Assembly: GCA_023846275.1 (NCBI GenBank)
Contig: CM043869.1
Coordinates: 35,490,737-35,554,736 of the forward strand
Source of the DNA: Vanilla planifolia
Lineage: Eukaryota; Streptophyta; Magnoliopsida; Asparagales; Orchidaceae
Length of the DNA stretch: 64,000 nt
Direction of reading: 5' to 3'
Made by a program: the position numbers and the translations under genes. This document shows, piece after piece, positions 1-11,536 of this stretch. Numbering within the stretch: the stretch's first letter is position 1; the number at the start of each line of letters is the position of its first letter. The notes under the pieces were generated by a model that saw only the letters and a list, made by a program, of their open reading frames with translations, was not told where the DNA came from and made no database searches.

Positions 1-599
1 CATTAAATTCTTTTCCTCGAACAAGAAGTGATGACATTTCTTTTAATTTTTATTTTTTTATCTCTTTTTTTTACTATTTCTATTGTGAGAGCTTTGCAAG
101 AATCTTGAAGAAATACGTTATGGAGGTATTCGAATGGAAAAAAGGAACGGATGTGCCACAACAATAAGAAAAGGAAGTGGGAAGAATAAGACGAGAGCAA
201 GAAACATTGAGAAGGAAGAAATGCAAGTGAAGGAAAGAATGATGGAAAGACTTGATGAAGGTAAGTGAATAGGGGTGGAATCAAAACTTTTAACATTTAT
301 ATTTCTATCTAGGATATTTATAATAGTGTTTTAGACTTAAACATTGAAGGAAATATATTATTTTAGCATTAGTGAAGTTAAGATGAGTTTGAGAGAGAAT
401 ATATAACATCCTAAAAATGAGGATAAATATTTTAATAAATTCAAACTATTGGTGTTGAAAATAAGAATATTAGAGCATTATTGATGATTCTATGGAGAGA
501 GAAGTGATAAAAATAAAAAAATAATAATATTTTTTATTGAGAAAATAATTTGTTAAATTATTAAATTTTTTTGATAAAAGATCATACATTATGAGGATT
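1..599. other. AT-rich intergenic DNA, no gene seen
   Basis: No open frame with coding character is visible on either strand. The only long minus-strand frame here is antisense to a purine-rich stretch and looks like a composition artefact. The right edge runs into the LINE remnant. Confidence 0.5.
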
Positions 600-2790
600 G
601 AAAACCCATGTATGTTGCTCTTTTGTGTGTGGAAAGTACCAATTTACAAAAAGAAGGAATTTTAGAATGAACTTAAAATAAAGAGAGATGCTAATAATCT
701 CCTTTGATTGGTTGGTGATTTCAATGTTATAGTCTCCTAAGATGAACACAAAGGTTATTCATCACCTAAACGTAACTCTATCATAGAGTTTACATATTGC
801 ATATATTACCATGCTTTCAAAGAGCTCTCATTCTTGAGTAGTAAATTTATTTGGTCAAGGGTGACAAAAGGGATGTGGGTATGAAAATGACTTGATATAG
901 TACTAATGAATTAGGAATAGTTAAATCCATTCACTTCAACAGTCATTTAGCTTCCCCATGAAGACTTGTTTAATCATGCTTCTCTACTACTTAATTTTCC
1001 CTTGGAAGTAAAGTCATCCCTTAGAAAATTTAGATTTCAATATGTATGGATGAACAATAAAGAATTTCTTCCAACTATAAACCTAAGTTGGTATTTATCA
1101 GTGACAGACTCAAGGAATGAAGGCTTTAGTTAAATTAATGCAGTGAAAAAATAAAAATAACTTAAATTAATGCAGATTGAAACCTTAAGTTAGATTTAGT
1201 TAAAGCTCAAGATTAGTTACTTACAACTATTAAATTAGAAGAGGATTTTTGGTGTCAAAAGGTTAGGACTAGATGGCTTAATAAATGAGTCAAAAGTACC
1301 AAAATGTTTCACACAATTGTCAAGGATAAGTAAAGAAAATTTAAGAATCCAGAGAATAAAAGATATAGGAAAATTGGATAATAGTGAAAGACAAAATCAT
1401 GCAAAAAGCTATTCAACATTACAAGCTTATGATAACTACAACTCTTGGTAATCACCCCCTTGGTGTCCTTTAAGAACAATCAAACCTTAGTGCAGCAAGT
1501 AACCAGGGAGAAAATTTAATGAATTGTCTTCCTTGTGAACCATCATATTGCTCTAGTTCTAATGGTTTCAATGAGCTTTTCTTTAGGCACTACTAATCAA
1601 TGATTGATAATGATGTGTTAGAGGTGGCTATCAACTTTATTGTAGGGTCTCTTATCCCAAAAGAAATATTCATAACTAATTTAATTCTTATTCCTAAAAT
1701 TAAGAATCCAATAACTTTTGAGGATTTCAAACTTATTTACTTGTACAATTTTATAAATAAGATTCTTAAGCTATTTAGATTGAGATTATAGAATTTTCTT
1801 ATAACCTTAATCTTGCTAGAATAATTAGGGTTTATGATAAATAGATATAAATGAGAACATACTACTAGCTTAGAAATCAGTTGAAATAATTAATTAAAAA
1901 ACCAAAGTTAATAACTATATAATTAAGCTTGATTTTAAAAAGAACCTTTGATTGTTGTCTTAAGACTTTTTAAGATAGGTTTTACACAAGTTCAACTTTA
2001 AAGTCAGATTCATCAACCTTATCATGAACACTCATACAAGTAATTGGGTCTCTAGATAATCAATGATAAATATAGTAGGTTATTTCAACCAACTCATTAC
2101 TCAAGAATGATAACACATTATCTCTTTTGCTTTTTATTATAGTTGTAGAAGTCTTTAGTTAAAGTTTAAACAAATTTTATAATCAAGGAAAAGTAAAGAA
2201 TTATGCTATACCAAGATGTTGAAAGACCATCACACACTTGAGCTCTATTAATGACTTTGCGATTTTTCACAAGTGATTAGAAATCAATCACTAATATCAA
2301 AAAGTTTCTTCTAGAGCTTCAAGGTTTGTTAAGTTTTTAATTAATGCATAATTTTTTTAAGAAGCCAAAATCTCAAACCAAGATAAGAAAAAATTCTTAT
2401 TGAGATTTAGGGGTTTAAGACACAAAGCCTTTGTATAAAGTATCTTGGAACCACCTTATTCAAAGGTAGAAAGAAGTCTACAAATTTTCAGCACTAGGTA
2501 GACAAGATCAAAAATTAAATGCTAGGCTTAAAGAAGGGTATATTATTCAAGGGTGGTAGATTAATACTTTTGAAACACATGCTTCAGTCAATTCCACCTT
2601 ACTCTTTAATGGTATCTTGTGCACCTCAAAAGATCTTACTAACAATTAAGAAGCTATGAATAGATTTCTTTGGAGAGATAATGGTCAAAATCAGAAACAT
2701 CATTGACTTAGTTGGAACAAATTATGTCTACCCCTTGAAGAAAATAGCTTAGGTGTAAAGAAACTTGAGAAGTTTAATTTTGTTAAACTT
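600..2790 (+). mobile_element. Degenerate LINE (non-LTR retrotransposon) ORF2 remnant
   Basis: Pieces of a plant L1-type ORF2 appear in the correct order but are broken by stops and frameshifts. The endonuclease motif GDFNVI is at about 714-731, followed by an EHKGYSSPKRNS-like segment. A segment like KVRTRWLN...TKMFHTIVKD is near 1250-1330. The reverse transcriptase block with IPKIKNPITFEDF lies at about 1600-1790. The C-terminal block reads RFLWRDNG...LSWNKLCLPLEE...GVKKLE at about 2655-2775. These are established landmarks of plant LINE polymerases. The element is clearly dead, and its 5' ORF1 and poly(A) end were not identified. Confidence 0.8.
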
Positions 2791-3385
2791 GAAAATAAAA
2801 ATATAAAATTTAAGAAATTTTCTATTAAGGGAGACAATATTAAAAGAAGATTTTATACGTAAAGGTTTTCTATGTGAATGTATTTTTATGCATATATGAA
2901 AATAATTTTATGTTTTGTTTTGTTATGAAACTAATTGATTTTGATGTAAGTACAATGACCCAAATTTTAAAAATATATTCTAAAAAATGTTTTAAAAATC
3001 ATATGACAAATTGATTTTTATATGTATATTAAATAAAAATAAAAGAAATTAGGATGATATCATAGGATAGATGGTCATGTCTACTCAACTTTAATTATAT
3101 TTTCTTTGATATCTATGTAATTATTACTACAAGTGTATTATTTGAGGGTATTTATTTCTAGCTTGTGTGTTATTGGTTTTGTGTGTGGAGCTTATAGATC
3201 AATGAGTAGATTATGAATGTCTTAACTTATATTAAATCAATAGTTGAGATTTTATTCTTATTAATTAGCCATCTTTAGATCACTTATACTTCAAAAGAGT
3301 GGATATATTTTTATGTTAATGAAATTGTTGTTTTGATTTGAATACTATGACTTTACTTGAAAATCACATTCACGACAAAAATTTT
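2791..3385. other. AT-rich intergenic DNA, nothing recognised
   Basis: Low-complexity A/T-rich sequence between the LINE remnant and a SINE-like fragment. No coding-like frame, RNA gene or terminal repeat was recognised. The 3' tail of the LINE may lie here but its end cannot be placed. Confidence 0.4.
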
Positions 3386-3387
3386 TT

Positions 3388-3497
3388 AATAGAGAAATGC
3401 TAGCACACATATCACTGTGGTGGTGATGCATTCAAATGTTGAGTCCAAAGATTCAAACTCAGGGTTTCAATGTGGTAACCACTCACCCAACCTTTCT
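3388..3497 (-). mobile_element. tRNA-derived SINE-like fragment
   Basis: On the minus strand, TGGGTGAGTGGTTA (about 3476-3489) resembles an RNA polymerase III A box. It is followed about 20 bases later by GAGTTTGAATCTT (about 3448-3460), resembling a B box. The spacing and order fit the head of a tRNA-derived SINE, and a short A/T-rich tail follows at about 3380-3395. The sequence does not fold into a normal tRNA, so it is not called as a tRNA gene. Target-site duplications were not confirmed. Confidence 0.5.
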
Positions 3498-4735
3498 AGA
3501 ATTTAATATCACATTATCTAATTCATTTATTTTTTTATTATTTTGAAAGCATGAAATTATTTTCTTTCTATTTTTTTGTATAAATCAAGTAATGGAAGCT
3601 CATTTTTTTAAACTCTTTTAAAAATATTTACGAAAGCAAAATAAAACTTTGATTTTAAAATTACTTGACATTGAATCACATTATCTATAAAGAAATCATT
3701 TAAGCTTTAAAGAACTAAAACATTTAAAAAAATAATTGTCTTTCAACTTTAACAAACTAAATTCCAAATCAACTTCGTGATTAAACTTCTAATACATGCC
3801 TTTTTCTTAATTGCATAAAAACTATAAACATTAGTTCTAAGTGATAAATGAACACCATCTATGTCAAATCATGATGAGCTAGTTCTCACTTCTTTTCTGT
3901 AGTATCGTGATGTATTTTATTTTGGCTTGAATATGTTAAGTCAAAAATAAATTTAGTCAACTATCATTGACTCAATGGCAAATATATATGTAAAAAAATA
4001 ATATTAGATAACTTCATACATTGGTTGATTGAAAATAATATAATAGAGAGAGAAAAAACATGTGAATGAGCCATATAATGTAATGCAAACTTTTAATATA
4101 AAGGCTTTTTAATTTTTAATTTTTTTTATCATCTTTATATATTTACTTACATAATTTATCTTTTCATCTTATTAAGGATTAGTTTAAGATAAATCCACTT
4201 TATGCATGATTGAATATATTTAAAAACATATTATTTTGATATAAATAGCTTAAATGAATAGGTCATTTGGCTCATTTTTGAAACTATTATTCAAAATAGT
4301 AGTTGTCACTTTAATTAATCATCATTTTTTCATCTTTGAACTTTATTTTTCTTTCACCACATCCTTTTTTTTTCTTTTCCTCTTTCACATTCTTATTTTT
4401 TTTTCTTCTTTTATGATTATTATCATAAATAACATCCACATTTCTTTTCTTCTCATTTTTGTGAATATTATTAATTTAGCAAAATTATAGATGAAACATA
4501 CAAATAATTTAATTCAAGTATATCATGCTCAAGCAACATGTGATTAATAAATATGTTATCAAATTAGTATAGTTAAAAAGATGGTTTCATCATGGTACTC
4601 AATTAAAATCTTCTCATATGACTATTCACTTATAGCAAACAACATGCATCTATACACAAGGTTGCTTACACAACATTCTCAACTTGTCATTTTACATATT
4701 TTTTAATGCTTTTAACTTATAATATATACATCAAA

Positions 4736-4737
<2 letters not shown>
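3498..4737. other. AT-rich intergenic DNA
   Basis: A/T-rich sequence including a long pyrimidine-rich tract around 4320-4460 that creates a hydrophobic spurious frame. No gene supported. Confidence 0.45.

Positions 4738-4824
<87 letters not shown>
4738..4824. repeat. (TA)n microsatellite, about 87 bp
   Basis: An uninterrupted TA dinucleotide run. One of three long TA tracts in the window; length is likely to vary between individuals and to be error-prone in assembly. Confidence 0.97.
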
Positions 4825-4825
<1 letters not shown>

Positions 4826-5279
4826 CACAAGATTGCTTACCGCCCAATTCCCATATAGTAGTCTATCTAAAAACAAGACCTTTGCTCAATTCCACCTTCA
4901 CCCTCTCGATGCTAAAGTACTTGTACCTAGATTCCTCGATTTTTCCATTGCCTCATGCTTAACTGTTACTAGATTCCCTTCAAATTTTAGAAATATTTCT
5001 TCTTTCACTTTTGACAATTTAATGCACTTGGTTGAAACTAGTTGCTCAAAATTTTCAACAAAATCCTTCCCAAGTTTTGCTTCAATCTCTTATGTTTGCA
5101 TCTAATATCTATTTGCAATTTTGTCTATTTATCTTCTTCCAACAATTATGTTATTTTAATTGTATGTCTCTTCACCTTTTTTTTCACTTAATTATGATGA
5201 TTTCTCTTCAATTAGACTCATTCTGTAATAATTTATTCAATTATTTTGATCTTAAAATCTTTTGATTATACATCATTAT

Positions 5280-6130
5280 ACATATATGATTACTTCACTT
5301 TGTATCATATGATGTGATATCTAGTTTTGTTTGTTATTAATTATATTAATTGCACTTATATGATATCATGATCATATTTATACAATTATTTTTTATTATG
5401 TTTTAATTAAGTTGTAACCAACAATGTCCTTATACCAAGCTCCTCAATCTTGGTCGTGCTTATACAATTCGTTTGATCACATTATACATCATGAATTTTC
5501 TCTTCATTAGCCTATTGAACACATCCAACTCATATGGCGATGCCTATATAGTACTTGCTCATACTTTTACGATGTTCTAAATCATATTATATAATATTAT
5601 TTAGCTTATTAACTTAGCTACCATTTCTATTATATTGTACAATTCACTTGATTGTATTGTATGATATATTTAAAAACTTAAAAATTTTCTTAGAAATATA
5701 CCAATTATACTTATGTGATGCCTTTATTGTAGTTATATGGATCATTTTGATTCATTTTTTTAATTAAATCATAATCAATGATGTCCTTATACCATGCTCC
5801 TTAATCTTGGTCGTGCTTATATGATTCATTTGATCATATTATACAATATGAATTTTCTCTTCCTTAGCTATCAAGCTCCTCCAACCCTTGTGACAATGAT
5901 TATATAATACTTGTTCATATTTGTACAATGTTTTAAGTTATATTGTACAATATTCTTTAAGTTATCTACTTAGTTACCATTTCTATTATATTATATAATT
6001 CATTTGATCGTGTTGTATGATATATTTGAAAACTTAAAAATAGACTTTGAAAAATTTGAAAAAAAATTAAAATTTTATTAATATAATAACCCAAATAAAT
6101 TTTGTTTTGACAAAATCAAGGACATTACAT
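5280..6130 (+). repeat. Tandem pair of diverged AT-rich repeats, period about 358 bp
   Basis: The segment beginning near 5399 recurs near 5757 in the same order. Shared markers are TGTCCTTATACCA.GCTCCT, AATCTTGGTCGTGCTTATA, GAATTTTCTCTTC, TTAGCTACCATTTCTATTAT and TGTATGATATATTT. The copies are diverged by many substitutions. The same kind of TA-rich words around TATGATC and TACAAT recur near 51, 55 and 59 kb, so this may be a fragment of a dispersed LTR-type repeat family rather than a local satellite. Confidence 0.7.
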
Positions 6131-6900
6131 TGAACCTATAAATCAAATAGAGTTCTAGTGTTACACCATGTCTAATATTAAGAGTTGATATGATCTCTAG
6201 AGTTCTCTTTTACATCTATGACCATATTAGAGTTTTCATAATAAAAAACACTTTCTCTATTTCTTTACAAAATGGACGGGTTTATAAGTGCTCATTCTCT
6301 TTTTTGGCATGGTTGGATCAAACTGACACAATCATTTATTCCATTCATATGCCTCTTTATGACGTATTAATTAAAGATTTATGTTTTTATCTTAAATCTT
6401 GTTAAGAAACATGCTATTTAAAGATGAAAAATACAATTTTTATATATATTATATAATAGAGATAATTGACACACATACAAACCAATCAATTAATTGGTAT
6501 TTAATGCTTTTTGAAGTTGTTGTCAAATGTAGACCCATCATTTAGTATCTAGATTTGTCCCTAAGGTTTAGAACTTTATCAACGTAGCCCAAACCATATA
6601 ATCAAATACTCCAACACATGCATGAGACAATTTAAATGTTTCAAATTATTCTTTTAGCTCTTGTTTCCATCCCATGTTTGCCATTCTTGCATTCATTTAA
6701 TCACCCAATTGAATTGTTCTAAATCTATTGCTTGTTTACTTTATCCCTAATTTCTAGTACTTGAATCATACTATTCATGGAGAATCGCCATCATATTTAA
6801 GACAATCGATTCAACACTTTATAGCTCTTCTACTAGTACGATCAAATTTTAATTTTTATTTAAGTCGTCGCACTTTAATCTCAGTTGAGAAATAATAATA
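6131..6900. other. AT-rich intergenic DNA
   Basis: No supported gene. Short open frames here have no family resemblance I can recognise. Confidence 0.4.
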
Positions 6901-7026
6901 GGCTCATATGGCTTCAATCAGAGTGTGATTTGGATTCAAATCGAGTTGATTTCGGAGCGAAATCATCGAAAAGCCGGTCGATTGAATAAACACAAAGATG
7001 CATTAGGAAGGCGCTGTAGATTATAC

Positions 7027-7677
7027 CTGTGTTTTGTAGTGCGGACCTGATCCGGAGAACATGGTCTACTCTTGGCTCTCTGTAGCTCTTCCCAGCGCAA
7101 AATCAGCTTGTCTCGCTCTTCACGTTCAGGGCTGCTGAGTTTTCCATTAGGTAGTTCATCCCAGAAAACCTCTTTCTTAGCTGGATCAGCCTCATGTTTC
7201 CTTCGCCGATCTGAATGCGTCTTCTTGATTCTGTTTATGCATGTGGTATCTCTGGTTGAGGCATTTCATCAAGCAATTCGTAAGTTGGATTTTTTCGAGG
7301 GATTTGAACTCTGTACTTCAATACTATTAGGCAACTTGGCCAGCGTTAAAAATTCATGTGGAGGTTGATTAATGTGTTTTATTTTGCAATTGTGATCAAT
7401 GAGGTATTCTCTTCGTATTTGTTCCGGTATCAATGGCAGTCCGACTCTTGTTAGTCTTGCGCTTTCTTCTCTTTTCTGATTCAATAAAGTTGTTAACCGA
7501 TCTATACCATTCGCCTTTTTCTTGCTCGCGGTGTGATAAAGGGGCGGGAGTTTGTTGAATTGCTTGTAGGTCATTAGTTCTCGGATGATGCTCATTTCCT
7601 GCCATGAAACCTCGAATGGGAATTCGAAACTTTGGGCTCAAGTCTCTCCTTAAGATAGCTTTTAATATCGTTTGCAC
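7027..7677 (-). pseudogene. Unrecognised coding-like segment, possibly exon remnants
   Basis: A patch of higher GC than its surroundings with minus-strand coding character. From 7230 down to 7027 a 68-codon open stretch encodes a strongly charged peptide (parts read KKEVFWDELPNGKLSS and REERDKLILRWEELQRAK). It ends at a plausible donor ACAG|GTATAA at 7027/7026, and an AAACAG acceptor lies at 7232-7231. Further upstream, 7269-7595 and 7396-7677 hold two overlapping minus frames rich in Lys, Arg and Glu; I cannot tell which is real. I do not recognise a family. A SINE-like A/B box pair sits between the two open parts, suggesting the original gene was interrupted. It could be a decayed gene, a transposon protein, or exons of a real gene. 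Confidence 0.3.
7200..7346 (-). mobile_element. Possible tRNA-derived SINE insertion
   Basis: On the minus strand, TGGCCAAGTTGCC (7342-7330) is close to the pol III A-box consensus. GAGTTCAAATCCC (7311-7299) is close to the B box, about 20 bases downstream. No tRNA cloverleaf forms. The downstream limit is uncertain, and no target-site duplication was established. Confidence 0.42.
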
Positions 7678-9479
7678 TGGTTTGCTGGTGTGTACATCCT
7701 ATTTTAACCATTCTACTATTTTACGAACATCTTTCTTTTGTCGAAATGCTTGCATGCATTTTACTGGAAATCTGGGAGTAAAGATTTTGAAGCTTTCTAT
7801 TTAATATCAATACTACAGAATATTGGTAAATTTGACATTGAGATTGTTGGTTTTACACTTGTATTCGACCTAATTTGTGCAGTTGTGTTGTAGCAGTGTT
7901 TAATTTAGTAAACAATATGAACTTCCTTTCGTGTACACTACTCTGCATTTACATATTGAAATACATATCAATTATATTTGCATGTTTGTCTGCATTTCTG
8001 CTTATCAGCCTTTCCACAAAGGTTAATCATATTTTCATTTTTATTGCCCAAAATTAAATGTCTTTTTATAAAATACAGTGGTTTTCAATGAGTAAATATT
8101 GCATGCATTGTTACTGTGAATTTCATCCCTCTTGCCTTTGTTATTACCAAAATCCATCAACATCATTCGTGCTCACGTAAGGCCCATCCATTGCTGGTGA
8201 GAGAGAACCATCATCAAGGGGTTAGTGCGAGCTCAAGGTAGGGGCTGGGACACGTTGGGACTTCTAAGATGGGTGCAGTATTGCTGAGGGCTGATTTATA
8301 CCAAGGCAATTTTGACCTTGGGAGAGAGGAAGGGGGGGGGGGGGGGGGGGGATGGTGTGGTGAGATTATGGAAACTGATGCCATTGACTTAGTGCTTGTA
8401 GATGGTGTGGAGCTCCTTCAGGACGACATGAAAGATCCCATGGACACAAGGCATGAAGATGAAGAGGAGTTCAAAAGGGAGATTAGTTTGTCATTTCAAG
8501 GAGTGGAAAGGCATTGTAGGTCCGGTCCTTTTTCTCATATAAGGGCTTGGCGCATGTTGTTTTTAGGAGGGAAGGTGGTGATTCTACTATGTATGATAGT
8601 GTAGGGAAGTTGGACATTTTTTTGGGAATCTAATTTCTCACAACATATTTGACAAATGCCATGAATAAAATTTTGGAAATTGCTGACAAGAATAATATGA
8701 TGTTAGCTTTTGCTATTGATTTCTCCTTTCACCCCACCCTCCCCACCAAATTTGTTAGTAGTTCATCTCCCCCTCATTTGCTGCTGCTCCCAAGGCTATT
8801 TTGACTAGATTCGATGATATTAGGTTCTACTCATGTGGGGAGAAAATGACAACTAATGTTGGTGACTTGGATCCAATAGATGGTAAAGAACTCTTTGAGG
8901 ACATCATGGAAGAGCCCATAGGCACAAGGGTCCTAATCAGCACTATGAGCTTCTTTCTCTTCTCACTATGTTGTTGTTTATGTCTTAGTTTCAATTATAC
9001 AAAATATTGTGGTGTTTTTCAGTAAATGAAATATTTTGGTATTTGATAACATGTGATATATTATGTCATAAATTTTATTAATGTAATGATAAAAATATTC
9101 CCCTAATCAGTTCATCAAGTTTTTTTTGGTTTCTTGCACCTCTTCTTATTCTTCAATAATTTGCCAATTAAGACATGGCCCCACTGCAACTTTTCTCTAA
9201 TGTAAGTAACATCTTTACAAGCTCATGAAGCACCTCACCTTTCTTTCTACTTCTCTTATTTTTTCCCCCTATCCCTATCTTTCTCTTGTACTCTCTCTTT
9301 ACTCTATTTTCATCTCACTCCTTTGGTTCTCTTATTCTCTATCAACTTTTTCTCTTATTTCTTCTTCTTATCTTTCCCTTTCTCATTTTGCATTTCACCT
9401 CAATTTCAAGCACTTTATCATGCTTGGTTGTTTTTCCTTTTCTGTTCAATGTGTGAATCACATTAAATATTAAAAAATT
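7678..9479. other. Intergenic DNA with a G20 run and a diverged duplicated motif
   Basis: Contains a 20-base G homopolymer at 8332-8351. Two plus-strand open stretches (8269-8604 and 8801-9025) share a weak peptide pattern. The first reads VDGVELLQDDMKDPMDTR, the second IDGKELFEDIMEEPIGTR, about 470 bp apart. This suggests an old internal duplication of a coding piece, possibly ORF1-side sequence of the LINE that follows. A T/C-rich stretch at 9225-9400 yields a spurious hydrophobic frame. No intact gene. Confidence 0.45.
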
Positions 9480-11534
9480 TTGAAGGGGAGCAAAGTGATC
9501 ATCAACAAACTTGGGTTTCATCAAGAGTGCAAATATTTAGGGATTTTTCTTATAGATTGCCATTGTACAATTTTTTATTTTATTTTAGTTATTGTTCTTT
9601 TGTCTAAAATTGTAGCATGGAGTGATTTTTCTCGGCCACATCATCCTCATCAACAATGTTCCTCCTCTCGATACCACTTTATTTTCTATCTCATGCTTCG
9701 GTGTCTTGTAATGCCATGGACTCTATTGAGAAGTTGATTAAGGTATTCTCGTATTATGGGCATATGGTTAGGAATTTGTTATACGATATTGCATGGGACA
9801 TATTAGAGGCTTTGGTGTGCATAACTTGAGGTTTTTGATGAAAGTTCTATTTATCAAGTATGTGGCAAAATACTATGTAGTACAAGATTGCTTATGGGTT
9901 TGTTTCTTTAGAGCAAGGTATTGTTATCATACTAATCCTTTTTCAATCAAATTGAGTGACTCTTTTATTTAGAAAGTTTTACGCTTTGTTAACCCTTTTA
10001 TTATGATTCATATGCACTGAAGAGTTGATATTGGCACTAGTATCTTTGTCTTCATGATGTGTGGGTACTTTTTCTCTTAACAAACACCTTTATCAACATG
10101 GATATGCTTCTCCCTCTTGTGCTTCCTAACTTGTTGGATGGTGTCAAAGACTGGGGTTTCTAATCTCTCATTGTTCACTTTGGGCCTACATTCCTTTTAT
10201 CCCTAGGATTCCTTTTCTGCAAGTTGATCAACTTGTTTGACACTTTTTTGACTTAGTGAAGTTGCACACATTATCTATCTAAATGGTCCTCTTTGATTGT
10301 TCTATTGGGTTAGGTGGCTAGGTTTAGAAGCTTAAATTGAAACCTTTGTTTATCTCCTTTTTTTTGGCATATAGTTAATGATCTATTCCCTACCTTATGT
10401 TGGCTTATTGGAAGAGGGTTCTTAACTTGAATTTTCTCATACATGAGACTTGGCATGAATGAGATTCTTGACAATAGGCTTTGTTAGTGTCAATTTATGA
10501 GTATTATTTTTACAATTTTTAGGAATTAGTCACTTCAACAATCTTTGATGGTTATATGGATACCCAAAGTGCAAAATGAGATGGATCTTTGTTTTTCCAA
10601 CCATTCTTTTTCATTCCAATACGGATAAAGAAAAGGATTATTTATAACAAAGTATTCTTGTTGTTGATTCCTTGGTGCAGTGCTTTTTCCCTTATGCAAC
10701 TTATTGATATTGTCTTCTCATTTTATTACACTTTCTCGTTATTTTTTTAGGGAAATGTGTAGAATTGGCTTTTAGGCTCTCTCTTTTCATTATTCTTTGA
10801 GCCATCCTGTTATTGACCAGCCATGTTTAGTAGGGATGTTGTTGCTGTTGCCATTTGCTTTATTTGGCATTCTTGGAATGAAAAGGTCATCTCCAAACCT
10901 TTTTCATCCTTATATATCATTATTACTAAGCTCAGCCTCCATCCCTCATCCCATTTTTGTTTAAAGAATTGAGTCCCTTCCATCCTATGGGAGCCCATTA
11001 CCAGTCATATGCCTTATTGGGTGCCCTTCCTTTGAGTTAGGTGAAGATTAACTTTGATGGATCCATTAAGAGTGTTGGTTAAACTAGCACATGCTGTTAT
11101 GAGAGACCATTACAAGAGATTGCTTCATGCAGTGAGGAGGAGAGTCTACACCCTTTTGGTTGGCAGTGTTTTTCTATAAGGTGATTGAAGGGAGCTAGGC
11201 TTGCCAATACTTAGAATTCTACTAAAATTTGCATCTTTGATTGCGAGAATTTTGTAATGACAAGCTAGGGTTGGCATGAAGGATCTCCTCATTTTGAAGA
11301 TATTAAACATTTCATCTTGTTTCAGTGCCCATAGAATTTCTCATGGTTATATGGAGAGCAAAACACTAAATATTTTTTGCTAGCATAGTCACTTTCGATG
11401 ATGCCATGTGGGATGGGATAACATCCTTCCCAGTTAATTTTTTACTATCCTCTTCAAGGATTGCAATTTTTGTATGTAACTTATAGTTTTTTAATGAAAT
11501 TTGGGTTGCAGCTTCTTATCTTGAAAAAAAAAAA
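9480..11534 (+). mobile_element. Decayed LINE remnant (RT C-terminus and RNase H) with poly(A) end
   Basis: A frameshifted translation follows the C-terminal half of a plant LINE ORF2. It starts with KLGFHQECKYLGIFL, like the LGFR...YLGIPL region of reverse transcriptase. Near 9740-9830 is a YGHMVRNLLYDIAWDIL-like piece, then LRFLMKVLFIKYVAKYYV and ARYCYHTNPFSIKLSDSFI near 9830-9975. An RNase H-like entry VKINFDGSIKSVG lies at about 11040-11080. An A-rich tail, GAAAAAAAAAAAGA, ends the element at about 11523-11536. Multiple stops show it is inactive. Confidence 0.72.
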
Positions 11535-11536
11535 GA

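Noticed and set aside
3388..3497. A functional tRNA gene
   Set aside because: A- and B-box-like words are present but no cloverleaf or acceptor stem can be formed.
5280..6130. CRISPR-like array
   Set aside because: Only two long diverged copies exist, without short regular repeats and spacers, and the sequence is a plant nuclear genome.
7072..7368. Plus-strand Ser-rich open frame
   Set aside because: It is antisense to the charged minus-strand stretch; the Ser-rich composition is what antisense of Lys/Arg/Glu codons gives.
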